In this document: piece after piece, positions 53,334 to 60,758 of the stretch | Position numbering within the stretch: the stretch's first letter is position 1 | Layout: each line of letters starts with the position of its first letter | Source: Lacticaseibacillus zeae DSM 20178 = KCTC 3804 | GTDB lineage: Bacteria > Bacillota > Bacilli > Lactobacillales > Lactobacillaceae | NCBI RefSeq assembly: GCF_000260435.1 | Contig: NZ_BACQ01000033.1 | Span: 1-64,000, forward strand | Direction: 5' to 3' | DNA: 64,000 bases | The notes under the pieces: model-generated | The model's database searches: none | Seen by the model: only the letters and a program-made list of their open reading frames with translations | Told to the model about the DNA's origin: nothing | Made by a program: the position numbers and the translations under genes

Positions 53334-53362
53334 TTGTACACAATTAAATATACCGTGTCATA
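53334..53362 (-). promoter_or_regulatory. Promoter of the manganese catalase gene
   Basis: -35 ATGACA (53357-53362), 17-base spacer, -10 TACAAT (53334-53339) on the minus strand; leaves a leader of about 150 bases. Nothing else is seen between 53179 and 53477. Confidence 0.6.
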
Positions 53363-53477
53363 TTATGATGTCAATAAGGAAATTATTCATGAATAGCTGA
53401 AAAAAGCCGATGAACCTTGTCAATTCGGCTTCGGTTTGAAAAGGTTAAAAATATCTAAGGAAGCTAGATAGACGAGA

Positions 53478-53506
53478 AAAGGCGAAGACATTTTTTGTCT
53501 TCGCCT
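53478..53506. terminator. Bidirectional terminator
   Basis: AAGGCGAAGACA / TGTCTTCGCCTT stem with T-rich loop. It lies after the yafQ stop on the minus strand. Confidence 0.7.
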
Positions 53507-53547
53507 TGCATGTTGGTGTCAAAGTTTGTCAGAAAGTTTGATTACCG

Positions 53548-53850
53548 TTACCTCCCCAAAAGGTCCTTGTGCGATCCAGTCCTGACTAGGGTTAGCAAAA
53601 GATTTTGCTGTTCGACTTTATAGATGAGCAGCCAGTCGCCCTTGGGCCCGTTTACATGTAACTCTCTATATCCTCTCCAATCACTACTTGAAGATAATGC
53701 GTGATCTGCGTATCTTGAACGCAATGTTTCTGCGTTTGTTCCCGTAACAAGAAGATTAATGGCAGTTTTGAGATCATCTAACGGCCAATGTTTCTTAGCT
53801 AGCCGTTTAACGTCGCGCTTAAAGGTTGGCGTAGGCGTTAAGCTATACAT
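53548..53850 (-). CDS. yafQ: YafQ-family mRNA interferase toxin
   Basis: RelE-superfamily toxin, 100 aa, cutting mRNA on the ribosome. Features: FKRDVKRLAKKHWPLDDLK start, SDWRGYRELHVNGPKGDWLLIYKV core and C-terminal LVRTGSHKDLLG with the catalytic His. The start overlaps the dinJ stop by 8 bases, so it is made only with the antitoxin. Confidence 0.92.
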   Translation of the reverse strand: MYSLTPTPTFKRDVKRLAKKHWPLDDLKTAINLLVTGTNAETLRSRYADHALSSSSDWRGYRELHVNGPKGDWLLIYKVEQQNLLLTLVRTGSHKDLLGR

Positions 53851-54112
53851 CTAAGTCCTCCCACATGTCATCGGGGGTGCGATACTTCTTTAGTTTGTCG
53901 GAGTGCTTTGCTTCCTTAAGTGCTTGCAGAGTTTCGACTGGTAAACTGGTTGGTGTAAATGGTAATGCGTGATCTTTGACCATTTTGACAATGAACATGT
54001 TGACAGCAGCAGACAAATCAATTCCCATATCGCTTGCAACATCTTGCGCGGCTTCTTTTAATTCGGGATCAATGCGAATGTTTAATCGAGTTTCCTTTTT
54101 TGTAGTCGCCAT
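53843..54112 (-). CDS. dinJ: RelB/DinJ-family antitoxin
   Basis: Ribbon-helix-helix antitoxin, 89 aa, that binds YafQ and represses the pair. N-terminal RLNIRIDPELKEAAQDV ribbon-helix, MGIDLSAAVNMFI, then the toxin-binding tail (DKLKKYRTPDDMWEDLDV). ATG 54112 with AAAGGAG. Divergent from another RelB-like gene at 54280. Confidence 0.92.
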   Translation of the reverse strand: MATTKKETRLNIRIDPELKEAAQDVASDMGIDLSAAVNMFIVKMVKDHALPFTPTSLPVETLQALKEAKHSDKLKKYRTPDDMWEDLDV

Positions 54113-54279
54113 TGACAAAGACTCCTTTCTAACTGGTAAACGTATTGTATCATGGACATTTCCCAATGTAAACACGATGGGATTTTTGCTCGAAGGTTCA
54201 AACAAAGATTAGAATTATATAGACAATGTAAGCGGTTTGTTAGTACAATTTGATATCAATCTAAATTGAGGTGAGTTTA

Positions 54280-54555
54280 ATGACCATGAAAAATAAGACA
54301 ACGTTAACGATCCGAGTAGATCGCAAAACTAAAGCCGATGCCAGGATGGTGCTTAGCGAAATGGGGATGGACATGTCAACAGCCATCAATGTTTTTTTGA
54401 AGCAAGTCATCACTGATAAGGGTTTGCCATTCACGCCATCAGCTCTGAGTCCGCTTGATAAAGCAACCAAACAAGCAGAAGCTGATCTAGCGGCAGGACG
54501 TGTGCATCACTATAGCAACTTTGACGACTATCAGGAAGGGATGGATCGTTTATAA
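54280..54555 (+). CDS. Orphan RelB/DinJ-family antitoxin
   Basis: Ribbon-helix-helix protein of 91 aa (TTLTIRVDRKTKADARMV, MGMDMSTAINVFLKQVI) with a C-terminal tail NFDDYQEGMDRL. Same family as DinJ but clearly diverged. No toxin gene follows; the next gene is on the other strand. It may be a solitary antitoxin that guards against foreign modules or cross-regulates the divergent dinJ-yafQ pair. GAGGTGAG site before ATG 54280. Confidence 0.85.
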   Translation: MTMKNKTTLTIRVDRKTKADARMVLSEMGMDMSTAINVFLKQVITDKGLPFTPSALSPLDKATKQAEADLAAGRVHHYSNFDDYQEGMDRL

Positions 54556-54569
54556 AGATCGCACTGCCA

Positions 54570-54755
54570 TTACTTATTAACAAACTTGCTAACATAAGCT
54601 GTCACAAACAGCAAAACCAAAAAAATCAGGCCCAGCACCAAATCCCGCTTCAGATTAATCTTTTTTCCTGGTGTAAAGACGTGCGCATCATAAGCAAAGT
54701 AAGCGACGAAAGCCAGTCCTGAAATCACCAGTAGTCGATATATGTATTGCAACAT
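54570..54755 (-). CDS. Small membrane protein (61 aa)
   Basis: Two membrane helices (YRLLVISGLAFVAYFAYDA and LVLGLIFLVLLFVTAYV) joined by a basic loop (TPGKKINLKRD). No family recognised. Begins two bases after the stop of a 29-residue frame, so the pair probably is translated together. Stop lies 14 bases from the end of the convergent relB-like gene, with no terminator between. Confidence 0.72.
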   Translation of the reverse strand: MLQYIYRLLVISGLAFVAYFAYDAHVFTPGKKINLKRDLVLGLIFLVLLFVTAYVSKFVNK

Positions 54756-54757
54756 GG

Positions 54758-54847
54758 CTAAGCACCTATACCAGTTTTGCGTGAGGTGCCAAAACTGGTC
54801 ATCTTGGCAAGCAATTGGTGAACTTTGAGTTTTGCATTAGCTAGCAT
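54758..54847 (-). CDS. Short basic peptide (29 aa) before the small membrane protein
   Basis: Frame reads MLANAKLKVHQLLAKMTSFG and ends in a basic SRKTGIGA tail. GGAGG lies 9 bases upstream, and the next gene starts two bases after the stop. It could be a real peptide or a leader that couples translation. The first 20 residues can form a basic amphipathic helix. Confidence 0.5.
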   Translation of the reverse strand: MLANAKLKVHQLLAKMTSFGTSRKTGIGA

Positions 54848-54896
54848 AAATCATTGCCTCCGGTAATAAACAAAATTAAAATATTGAATCGATACT

Positions 54897-54921
54897 AACA
54901 AACGAAAATTATAAATGTCAA
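54897..54921 (-). promoter_or_regulatory. Promoter of the small peptide/membrane protein pair
   Basis: -35 TTGACA (54916-54921) and -10 TAGTAT about 18 bases on, on the minus strand, about 50 bases before the 29-residue frame. Confidence 0.55.
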
Positions 54922-54961
54922 CCGCAGCGACTAAATAAACGGGAAAATCGAGTCACTTAAA

Positions 54962-55062
54962 TTGACAAAATGAAAGCGCTGTTATAAGCTTCAGTTGGTT
55001 AGAGAGAAGAAAAGAGATAACCGCTGGTATTTCGTGTATACCAGTTTAGGTTATCTCTCTTT
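54962..55062 (+). promoter_or_regulatory. cre-containing promoter followed by a leader terminator
   Basis: -35 TTGACA (54962-54967), TATAAG at 54983-54988 (15-base spacer, short) and cre-like TGAAAGCGCTGTTA (54971-54984) in the spacer. About 20-25 bases later comes a strong terminator: stem AGAGATAACC...ACCAG region, 55011-55056, then seven T. The first gene starts only at 55224, so transcription must pass this terminator. GlpP-family protein of the same cluster is the obvious antiterminator. Confidence 0.6.
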
Positions 55063-55068
55063 TTTAAT

Positions 55069-55190
55069 GAGCGCGAACAGGAGCGCTTAGAAATCGGAGT
55101 GTAAGTGGCCTCGAGCCTAAATGGCTGGGCTTTGGCCATTTAGGCTCGAGGTCCTTACACGGAGATTTCTGCGACTGTGAGCGCGTTAAT
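55069..55190. repeat. Long intergenic palindrome, copy 4
   Basis: Outer arms GAGCGCGAACAGGAGCGC / ACTGTGAGCGCGTTA, inner GGAGTGTAAG / CTTACACGGAG, and a central perfect stem CCTCGAGCCTAAATGG / CCATTTAGGCTCGAGG. Lies between the leader terminator and the first gene of the cluster. Confidence 0.82.
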
Positions 55191-55223
55191 GCCAAAGGTT
55201 TAAGAAAGAGGAGGAGCATAACC

Positions 55224-55442
55224 ATGGCTAAGTTCAGTAAGGATACCAAGTTGTCGGAACTGTTGGCTGACAAGCGGTACATGAAGGTTGTCGATAAATA
55301 TGTTGCCGGCGCATCAACCAACCCAGGCGTTGTAATGGTCAAGAATCTGTCGCTGGAGCAACTGATTGCTATTCCGCAAGTGCACAGTGACGAAGCAAGC
55401 ATGAACAAATTGATTGATGAACTCAACGAGACGTTTGGCTGA
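55224..55442 (+). CDS. Small unknown protein heading a dehydrogenase cluster (72 aa)
   Basis: Soluble helical protein: FSKDTKLSELLADKRYMKVV at the start and SMNKLIDELNETFG at the end. The pattern of a short domain with TKLSELL and repeated helices resembles small DUF1858-like domains, but I am not sure. Strong GAGGAGGAG site; 17 bases before the GldA-family gene, so translated with it. Possibly an accessory or carrier protein of the pathway. Confidence 0.72.
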   Translation: MAKFSKDTKLSELLADKRYMKVVDKYVAGASTNPGVVMVKNLSLEQLIAIPQVHSDEASMNKLIDELNETFG

Positions 55443-55459
55443 TTCAGGAGGCGCGAGTA

Positions 55460-56578
55460 ATGCAAATCGATTTGCCGAAGATTTTTATCAGTCCATCGAA
55501 TTATATTCAGGCTAAGAACATTTTGTTTAACGCGGATCCGTATTTAAGCCGGTACGGTTCCAAAGCGGTGATTGTCGGTGATGAGAATGTGTATGGCTTG
55601 GTTGGCGATCGGTTCATTGATTATCTGAAGGACAATGACTATACCGTGACCAAGTTGATGTTTGGCGGTGAGGCTTCACCGGAAGAGATCCAAAAGGCAA
55701 TTGATGAAATCAAGGATACGCCGGATTTTGTGATCGGCATTGGCGGTGGCAAAACGCTCGATACTGCCAAAGAGATTGGCCAGCATTTGAACATTTACAC
55801 CGTGATCATCCCGACGCTGGCGTCGACGGATGCGCCGATTTCCCGGCTGTCGGTGCTGTACAACGAAGATGGTACGTTTAATGCCTACCAGTTCCACACC
55901 AAGAGTCCGGATTTGGTTTTGGTTGATCCAGCTGTCATCAGTCAGGCGCCTCCGCGGTTCTTGGCGTCCGGCTTTGGTGATGCGCTGTCGACTTATGTTG
56001 AAGCCAAAGCAGTTGGCGACATCCACGGCTTTACCAATGCGCAAGGCATCGGCACGATCACGGCGATGAAAATTGCCCAGGCGTCAACGGATACGATTTT
56101 TGAGTTTGGCGCCCAAGCCTTTGAAGCCAACAAAGCCAAGGTGGTTACACCGGCGCTGGAAGCGGTCATTGAAGCCAACATTTTAATGAGCGGCCTAGGC
56201 TTTGAAAGCGGCGGCACTAGCTTGGCACATGCTTTGCAAAACTCATTCCCGGCGTTGAAGAAGGGTAAGCATTTGATGCACGGGGAGAAAGTGGCGTATT
56301 CACTACTGACGCAACTGTTGATGGAAAATGCCGAGACTGCTGTGATTAATCATTATCTGCACTTCTTCTTGCAGGTTGGGCTGCCAACCACGTTAGAAGA
56401 TCTTGGTTGGGAAGATGCGACCGACGATGAGTTGATGCTGGTGGCTAATGATGCTGCGGCAGCTTGGACTGGCATTGACCAATTGCGGTTTGATACGTCA
56501 CCGGAAGCAATTGTTGCGGCCATGCGCGCGGTGGATCAGTATTCAAAGGATTATCAGACCCACGCATTAGCAGAGTAA
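55460..56578 (+). CDS. Iron-containing alcohol dehydrogenase, glycerol dehydrogenase (GldA) family
   Basis: NAD-dependent metal dehydrogenase, 372 aa. GGGKTLDTAKEIG dinucleotide loop, PTLASTDAPISRLSVLYN substrate loop with metal Asp region, SGGTSLAHALQNSF and HLMHGEKVAYSLL with metal histidines. Glycerol or a related polyol/hydroxy compound is the likely substrate; with the kinase and oxidase behind it, a glycerol- or dihydroxyacetone-like route is conceivable. AGGAGG site. Confidence 0.88.
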   Translation: MQIDLPKIFISPSNYIQAKNILFNADPYLSRYGSKAVIVGDENVYGLVGDRFIDYLKDNDYTVTKLMFGGEASPEEIQKAIDEIKDTPDFVIGIGGGKTLDTAKEIGQHLNIYTVIIPTLASTDAPISRLSVLYNEDGTFNAYQFHTKSPDLVLVDPAVISQAPPRFLASGFGDALSTYVEAKAVGDIHGFTNAQGIGTITAMKIAQASTDTIFEFGAQAFEANKAKVVTPALEAVIEANILMSGLGFESGGTSLAHALQNSFPALKKGKHLMHGEKVAYSLLTQLLMENAETAVINHYLHFFLQVGLPTTLEDLGWEDATDDELMLVANDAAAAWTGIDQLRFDTSPEAIVAAMRAVDQYSKDYQTHALAE

Positions 56579-56657
56579 CCGCCGTTAGTGAGAGGAAAAG
56601 CTTAGTAACGTGGGGCATACCATTTGGTGGGTTGAAGCGGGACTTGCGATACCCGCA

Positions 56658-56704
56658 TTAACGCGTTCGTCGACGCAGGTCCCTAACCGCGCCGACTCAC
56701 GCTC
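56658..56704. repeat. Intergenic palindrome, copy 5 (short form)
   Basis: TTAACGCGTTCGTCGACGC pairs with GCGCCGACTCACGCTC; same outer arms as the long copies. Lies between the GldA-family gene and the antiterminator gene. Confidence 0.7.
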
Positions 56705-56726
56705 ATTCTTTTGAAGGGAGCGCATC

Positions 56727-57287
56727 ATGCAACTGCAAGATGTTGTCGCGGCGAATCCGGTGATTGCCGGGATTCAGGATGATAAAGGCTTAAATGCTGC
56801 CTTGACCGCAGATGTCAAAGTTGTCTTTACCTTGTATGGGTCAATTCCTAACATTGGGGATATCGTGGCGCAGCTAAAAGCAGCCAAGAAGATCGTGTTT
56901 GTCGACGTGGATCTGGTTGAAGGGCTGGCGAGCCGCCCCAGTGCCGTTGAATTCATTGCCAAAACAACCGATGCAGATGGCATTTTGAGCTCCAAGGGAC
57001 ACTTGCTGGCCGTGGCCCGGCAGAAGAAAATGTTGACCGTTCACCGTTTCTTTTTGATCGATTCGCGGACGCTGTATACGATGCAGCGGCAGTATGATGT
57101 CGGGCATGCCGATATGATTGACGTGATGCCGGGCATTATGCCTCAGGCGGTTTCCTGGATTACCCATGAAACCGACGTGCCGCTCATCAGTAGTGGTTTG
57201 ATCAGCACAAAAGAAGCGATTATGGCCGACTTGGCTGCTGGGGCAACTGGCATTTCCACCACAAATACCACCTTATGGCAAAATTAG
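56727..57287 (+). CDS. glpP: GlpP-family glycerol operon antiterminator
   Basis: RNA-binding antiterminator, 186 aa, which with glycerol 3-phosphate binds leader mRNA and prevents termination in Bacillus. TIM-barrel-like GlpP features: NPVIAGIQDDKGLNAAL, VFVDVDLVEGLASRP, DGILSSKGHLL, FFLIDSRTLYTMQRQ, DVMPGIMPQ, PLISSGLISTKEAIM. AAGGGAG site. A leader terminator lies at 55011-55062 before the cluster and another at 57296 right after this gene, both possible targets. Confidence 0.92.
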   Translation: MQLQDVVAANPVIAGIQDDKGLNAALTADVKVVFTLYGSIPNIGDIVAQLKAAKKIVFVDVDLVEGLASRPSAVEFIAKTTDADGILSSKGHLLAVARQKKMLTVHRFFLIDSRTLYTMQRQYDVGHADMIDVMPGIMPQAVSWITHETDVPLISSGLISTKEAIMADLAAGATGISTTNTTLWQN

Positions 57288-57295
57288 CGCAGAGC

Positions 57296-57340
57296 AAAAA
57301 GAGCGCGCAATCCTTGAAAATAGGGAGGCGCGCTCTTTTT
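57296..57340 (+). terminator. Terminator between glpP and the FGGY kinase
   Basis: Perfect 13-base stem AAAAAGAGCGCGC / GCGCGCTCTTTTT. Downstream, GGCCGAAACA (57351-57360) can pair with TGTTTCGGCT (57410-57419) just before the kinase ribosome binding site. Either the operon ends here and restarts, or this is a second antitermination point. Confidence 0.8.
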
Positions 57341-57441
57341 ACGACTAAAAGGCCGAAACAGACTGGCGGATTTGGTAATTTTTACGAGGTGTTTGCTGTC
57401 GACCGCGTATGTTTCGGCTATATCCGAAAGGGGCGAGTTGA

Positions 57442-58911
57442 ATGGATCGCTATATACTGGCCATTGATCAAGGGACGCAGAGTAACAAATTGACGATTTT
57501 TGATTTGCAGGGGAACGCATTGTGGCAGGAGCATCAGCCGCTAAAACCGTTGCATACCGCAGCTGGCGGGGTGGTTGAGCATCCTGATGATGATTTGTGG
57601 ACGTCACTGCAAGCCGCCAGCAGAGCGTTGATGGCGAAGTTTGACGGTGACGTGAATGAAATTCTGGCGATTGGATTAGGCAGCATTCGCTTTAATCGGT
57701 TGGTTTTAAAGGCAAATGGCGACTTAGCCCAACCGGCCATTAGCTGGATGGACGACCGGGCGCACCAGATCTATGAAAAAACGACTGACGATGCGGTGTA
57801 TGTGACCGCAAGCACCGGCTATCTGGCTTACCGACTGACCGGGAATCGCATTGACACGGCGGCTAGTTATATTGGCACGTGGCCAATTGATATGGATAAG
57901 TGGGACTGGACCGATGAGGACATGATGTTTGATTTCCTTAATCTACCGCGGACTTCTTTGTTCAAACTGGTTAAGCCCGGCGGCATTTTAGGCAATGTGA
58001 CGGAAGAAACGGCCGCGGCAACCGGTTTGCCGAAGGGCTTGCCGGTGATCGCTACTGCCAATGACAAGGCGGTGGAAGCACTGGGCGCAGGGCTGAAAAC
58101 CGGTCCGGATCTCCTGCTGTCGCTAGGCACCTATACCACTTCCATGTTGCAGGGCAATGAGAATCATCCGTTCGGGACAACCCGTTACTACTGGACCAAT
58201 TTTGCGGATGTCCCTGATGAATATTTGTATGAGAGCAATGGCGTTTATCGCGGGATGTGGACGGTCAGCTGGTTCGCCAAACAATTTCAGGGGATTGGGG
58301 ATGCTACCCATGAATCCACTTTGGATGTGCTGACCCGAGAAGCGGCCACGGTTCCGCCTGGCAGTGATGGTTTGCTGACGATTTTGGACTGGCAACCGGC
58401 TGCGGATCGCCCGTTTAGAAAAGGCGCGTTTATCGGCCTGGATGAGCGGCATAACCGCGGGCACATGTTCCGTTCGATTCTTGAAGGACTTGCCTTTAAC
58501 CTGCTGGATTACTCAACAGCGATGCTGAAGGAATTGGATCGCAAAGTTGATCGGCTGGTGGTCACAGGCGGTGGTGCGCAGAATGACATTTTCATGCAGC
58601 TGATTGCCGACATTTTCAACTTGCCAGCGCAGCGCAATGTGATTACCGACGCGGCCGGGTTGGGAGCCGCGATCAACGCGGCGGTTGGCATTGGCGAATA
58701 TCGCACGTATGACGATGCCATTGCGGCGATGGTGAAGCCGGCCGATAGCTTTGCGCCGCAAGCAGATGCAGTGGCGCAATATGCCAAAGTATATGAAAAG
58801 TACAAGAACCTGCATCAATTAACCGATCCCGTGTTTAAAGACCTTCAAACCATTAACGGCGTTGCCGAGCGCGGCAAAGTCGGCGAACCGTTGATTGCCA
58901 GTTGGGATTGA
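57442..58911 (+). CDS. FGGY-family carbohydrate kinase
   Basis: Sugar or polyol kinase, 489 aa. N-terminal AIDQGTQSNKLTIFD phosphate loop, SWMDDRAHQIYE, ATANDKAVEALGAG, LLSLGTYTTSMLQ, and the C-terminal FGGY motif region RLVVTGGGAQNDIFMQLIAD. Could phosphorylate glycerol, xylulose, gluconate or a similar substrate; sequence alone does not say. GAAAGGGGCGAG site. Overlaps the next open frame, so coupled to the oxidase. Confidence 0.88.
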   Translation: MDRYILAIDQGTQSNKLTIFDLQGNALWQEHQPLKPLHTAAGGVVEHPDDDLWTSLQAASRALMAKFDGDVNEILAIGLGSIRFNRLVLKANGDLAQPAISWMDDRAHQIYEKTTDDAVYVTASTGYLAYRLTGNRIDTAASYIGTWPIDMDKWDWTDEDMMFDFLNLPRTSLFKLVKPGGILGNVTEETAAATGLPKGLPVIATANDKAVEALGAGLKTGPDLLLSLGTYTTSMLQGNENHPFGTTRYYWTNFADVPDEYLYESNGVYRGMWTVSWFAKQFQGIGDATHESTLDVLTREAATVPPGSDGLLTILDWQPAADRPFRKGAFIGLDERHNRGHMFRSILEGLAFNLLDYSTAMLKELDRKVDRLVVTGGGAQNDIFMQLIADIFNLPAQRNVITDAAGLGAAINAAVGIGEYRTYDDAIAAMVKPADSFAPQADAVAQYAKVYEKYKNLHQLTDPVFKDLQTINGVAERGKVGEPLIASWD

Positions 58912-58931
58912 AAGTAAACGAGGTGAATCTA

Positions 58932-60395
58932 ATGGATACCGTTACAAAAGATGCAATTGTGCAACAACTGATCCAGTTAACCAGCCGTGATCAGGTCAAT
59001 GTGGATCCAGACCAGCTAAACTATGCCAGCCTTGACTTTTATCGGAAATATCCCCGGGCCCGGAAAATTTACCAGGCACCGATTCCGGTCGCGATTGTTT
59101 ATCCGGAAAATGTTGAACAGGTGGCGGCTGTATTGAAATATGCCAATGACACGGGCGTGAACGTGATTCCGCGTACAGGCGGGTCAGAGATTGAGCGCGG
59201 ATTGGAAAGTGCCCGCGAACCGCACATCATTGTGGATGGATCGCGCTTAAACCAAATTTTGAAGTTCGACCCGGAAGATATGCAACTAACTGTTCAGGCC
59301 GGAGTACCCTTAAAGCAGGCCGAGGATTGGCTGAATGAAAAAGGCTACACCACCGGCCACTTGCCGCAGTCGCAGCCGTTAGCCGATTTTGGCGGTTTGG
59401 TGGCCACCCGCAGCATTGGGCAACTATCGACCTTGTATGGCGGAATCGAAGACATGGTGGTCGGTTTGGAAGCCGTCATGCCAGATGGCCGCATCGTGCG
59501 GATTAAAAATGTGCCGCGGCGCTCAGTCGGTCCCGATATTCGCCATGTGTTTATCGGCAACGAAGGCAGCCTTGCGTTCATCACTGAAGTCACCGTCAAA
59601 CTGTTCCCGTATTTACCGGACACGTATCATTATCTGGCCTATACCGTCGACACCATGCGTGAAGGTTTTCATCTGTTGCGTGACATTGTCGCAACCGGCT
59701 ATCGGCCATCGGTCGTTCGCCTTTACGATGCTCAGGATTGGAGCCAGTTTTATCCAAAACACGCCGAAAAACCGGTGCTGATTTTCCGAACAGAAGGTCC
59801 ACAACCACTCAGCGACGCCACGGCTGGCGCTATCAAGGCAATGGTCGAAGCATCCGACCAGACGCAGCCATACGAGCCGCTAGATGAAATCATTGATTGG
59901 TTCAAACATCTAACGTGGACGCAAAAAGAAGCCGACGCTGAAGTCAATCAACTCGAGAAAACACCATTCGTCGGCTTCACGACCGAAGTGGCTGCTAACT
60001 GGCATGAAATTGCCAATATTTTTGAAGCCGTGACAGCGCGAGTGAAAAAAGAAATTCCGAACCTATACGGCATCGGCGGTCACTCTTCGCACAGCTATGT
60101 CAACGGCACGAACCTGTACTTTGTCTATGCCTTCATCGATGCAGAAGATGACCCCGCCGGCGAAATGGCCCGCTACCACGATCCGATCAACAAAATCATC
60201 GTGGAAGAAACCCTCAAACGCGGCGGCACCATGTCCCACCACCACGGCGTCGGCAAAGCCCGCGCCCCATTCATCAAAGAAGAATACGGCAGCTCCTACT
60301 GGGTCCTCAAAACACTCCTTAAGAGCTTCGACCCCAAAAATACGATGAACGCCGGCAACATCATTCCACTAAAATTCTGGGACGAACCAGACTAA
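58932..60395 (+). CDS. FAD-binding oxidoreductase (GlcD/alkylDHAP-synthase type)
   Basis: Flavin enzyme of 487 aa with FAD-binding type 4 (PCMH) domain (VIPRTGGSEIERGLESAREP, DFGGLVATRSIGQLSTLYGG, FIGNEGSLAFITEV) and FAD-oxidase C domain (ending RGGTMSHHHGVGKARAPF and FDPKNTMNAGNI). Likely oxidises a 2-hydroxy acid or a glycerol-phosphate-like compound. The HHHGVG motif is typical of alkyl-DHAP synthase-like members. ATG 58932 follows GAGGTG; a start at 58902 lies inside the kinase gene. Last gene of the cluster. Confidence 0.88.
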   Translation: MDTVTKDAIVQQLIQLTSRDQVNVDPDQLNYASLDFYRKYPRARKIYQAPIPVAIVYPENVEQVAAVLKYANDTGVNVIPRTGGSEIERGLESAREPHIIVDGSRLNQILKFDPEDMQLTVQAGVPLKQAEDWLNEKGYTTGHLPQSQPLADFGGLVATRSIGQLSTLYGGIEDMVVGLEAVMPDGRIVRIKNVPRRSVGPDIRHVFIGNEGSLAFITEVTVKLFPYLPDTYHYLAYTVDTMREGFHLLRDIVATGYRPSVVRLYDAQDWSQFYPKHAEKPVLIFRTEGPQPLSDATAGAIKAMVEASDQTQPYEPLDEIIDWFKHLTWTQKEADAEVNQLEKTPFVGFTTEVAANWHEIANIFEAVTARVKKEIPNLYGIGGHSSHSYVNGTNLYFVYAFIDAEDDPAGEMARYHDPINKIIVEETLKRGGTMSHHHGVGKARAPFIKEEYGSSYWVLKTLLKSFDPKNTMNAGNIIPLKFWDEPD

Positions 60396-60418
60396 GCAAG
60401 GCACTGTAAAAACTAGAA

Positions 60419-60468
60419 AAAAGCCTGTCATCTCGCAAACAAAATTTGCGAATATGACAGGCTTTTTG
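60419..60468 (+). terminator. Terminator of the FGGY/FAD oxidase genes
   Basis: AAAAAGCCTGTCATCTCGCAAA pairing region (AAAAGCCTGTCAT with ATGACAGGCTTTT, inner TCGCAAA/TTTGCGA) followed by T-run. Confidence 0.88.
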
Positions 60469-60552
60469 ATTGGATGAGGGGTAAAAATACAAACATCAAG
60501 TGTTTTTGAAGAAAGTTAAGAAACTTAGTAACAAGCCCAAGCGCCAAAGCGT

Positions 60553-60720
60553 AGCAATCGGAGGCCAGATGGGGCTCAGCTGTGAAATTGTACTAGCCGG
60601 GCGATCTTCCCGGCGTAGTACAAGGCCGAGCTTTGAGCCTCAGCGGGCTTTGCTGAGGCTCAAAGTCGTGCCCACCCCTCTAGCTTCGCGGTCGCCAGCC
60701 CACATCTGGCCGGAGATTGC
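60553..60720. repeat. Branched palindromic element (three-way structure)
   Basis: Outer stem GCAATC...GGCCAGATGGGGCT (60553-60575) with AGCCCACATCTGGCC...GATTGC (60697-60720). Inside are two hairpins: TGTACTAGCCGGG / CCCGGCGTAGTACA (60589-60622) and GCTTTGAGCCTCAGC / GCTGAGGCTCAAAG (60630-60666). No believable protein is encoded. Lies between convergent transcripts, just before the alcohol dehydrogenase stop. Confidence 0.75.
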
Positions 60721-60758
60721 GGAGTTTGGCACGGTGACAGAACGATCAGCCTAAACTG

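Noticed and set aside
54971-54984. TGAAAGCGCTGTTA as a full cre site
   Set aside because: Two bases deviate from the consensus, so it is listed only as cre-like within the promoter entry.
55064-55465. Minus-strand frame of 133 codons over palindrome copy 4 and the 72-residue gene
   Set aside because: Half is palindrome and half is the antisense of a well-supported gene.
60500-60754. Plus-strand frame of 84 codons over the branched palindrome
   Set aside because: Almost the whole frame is inverted-repeat sequence; no start context.
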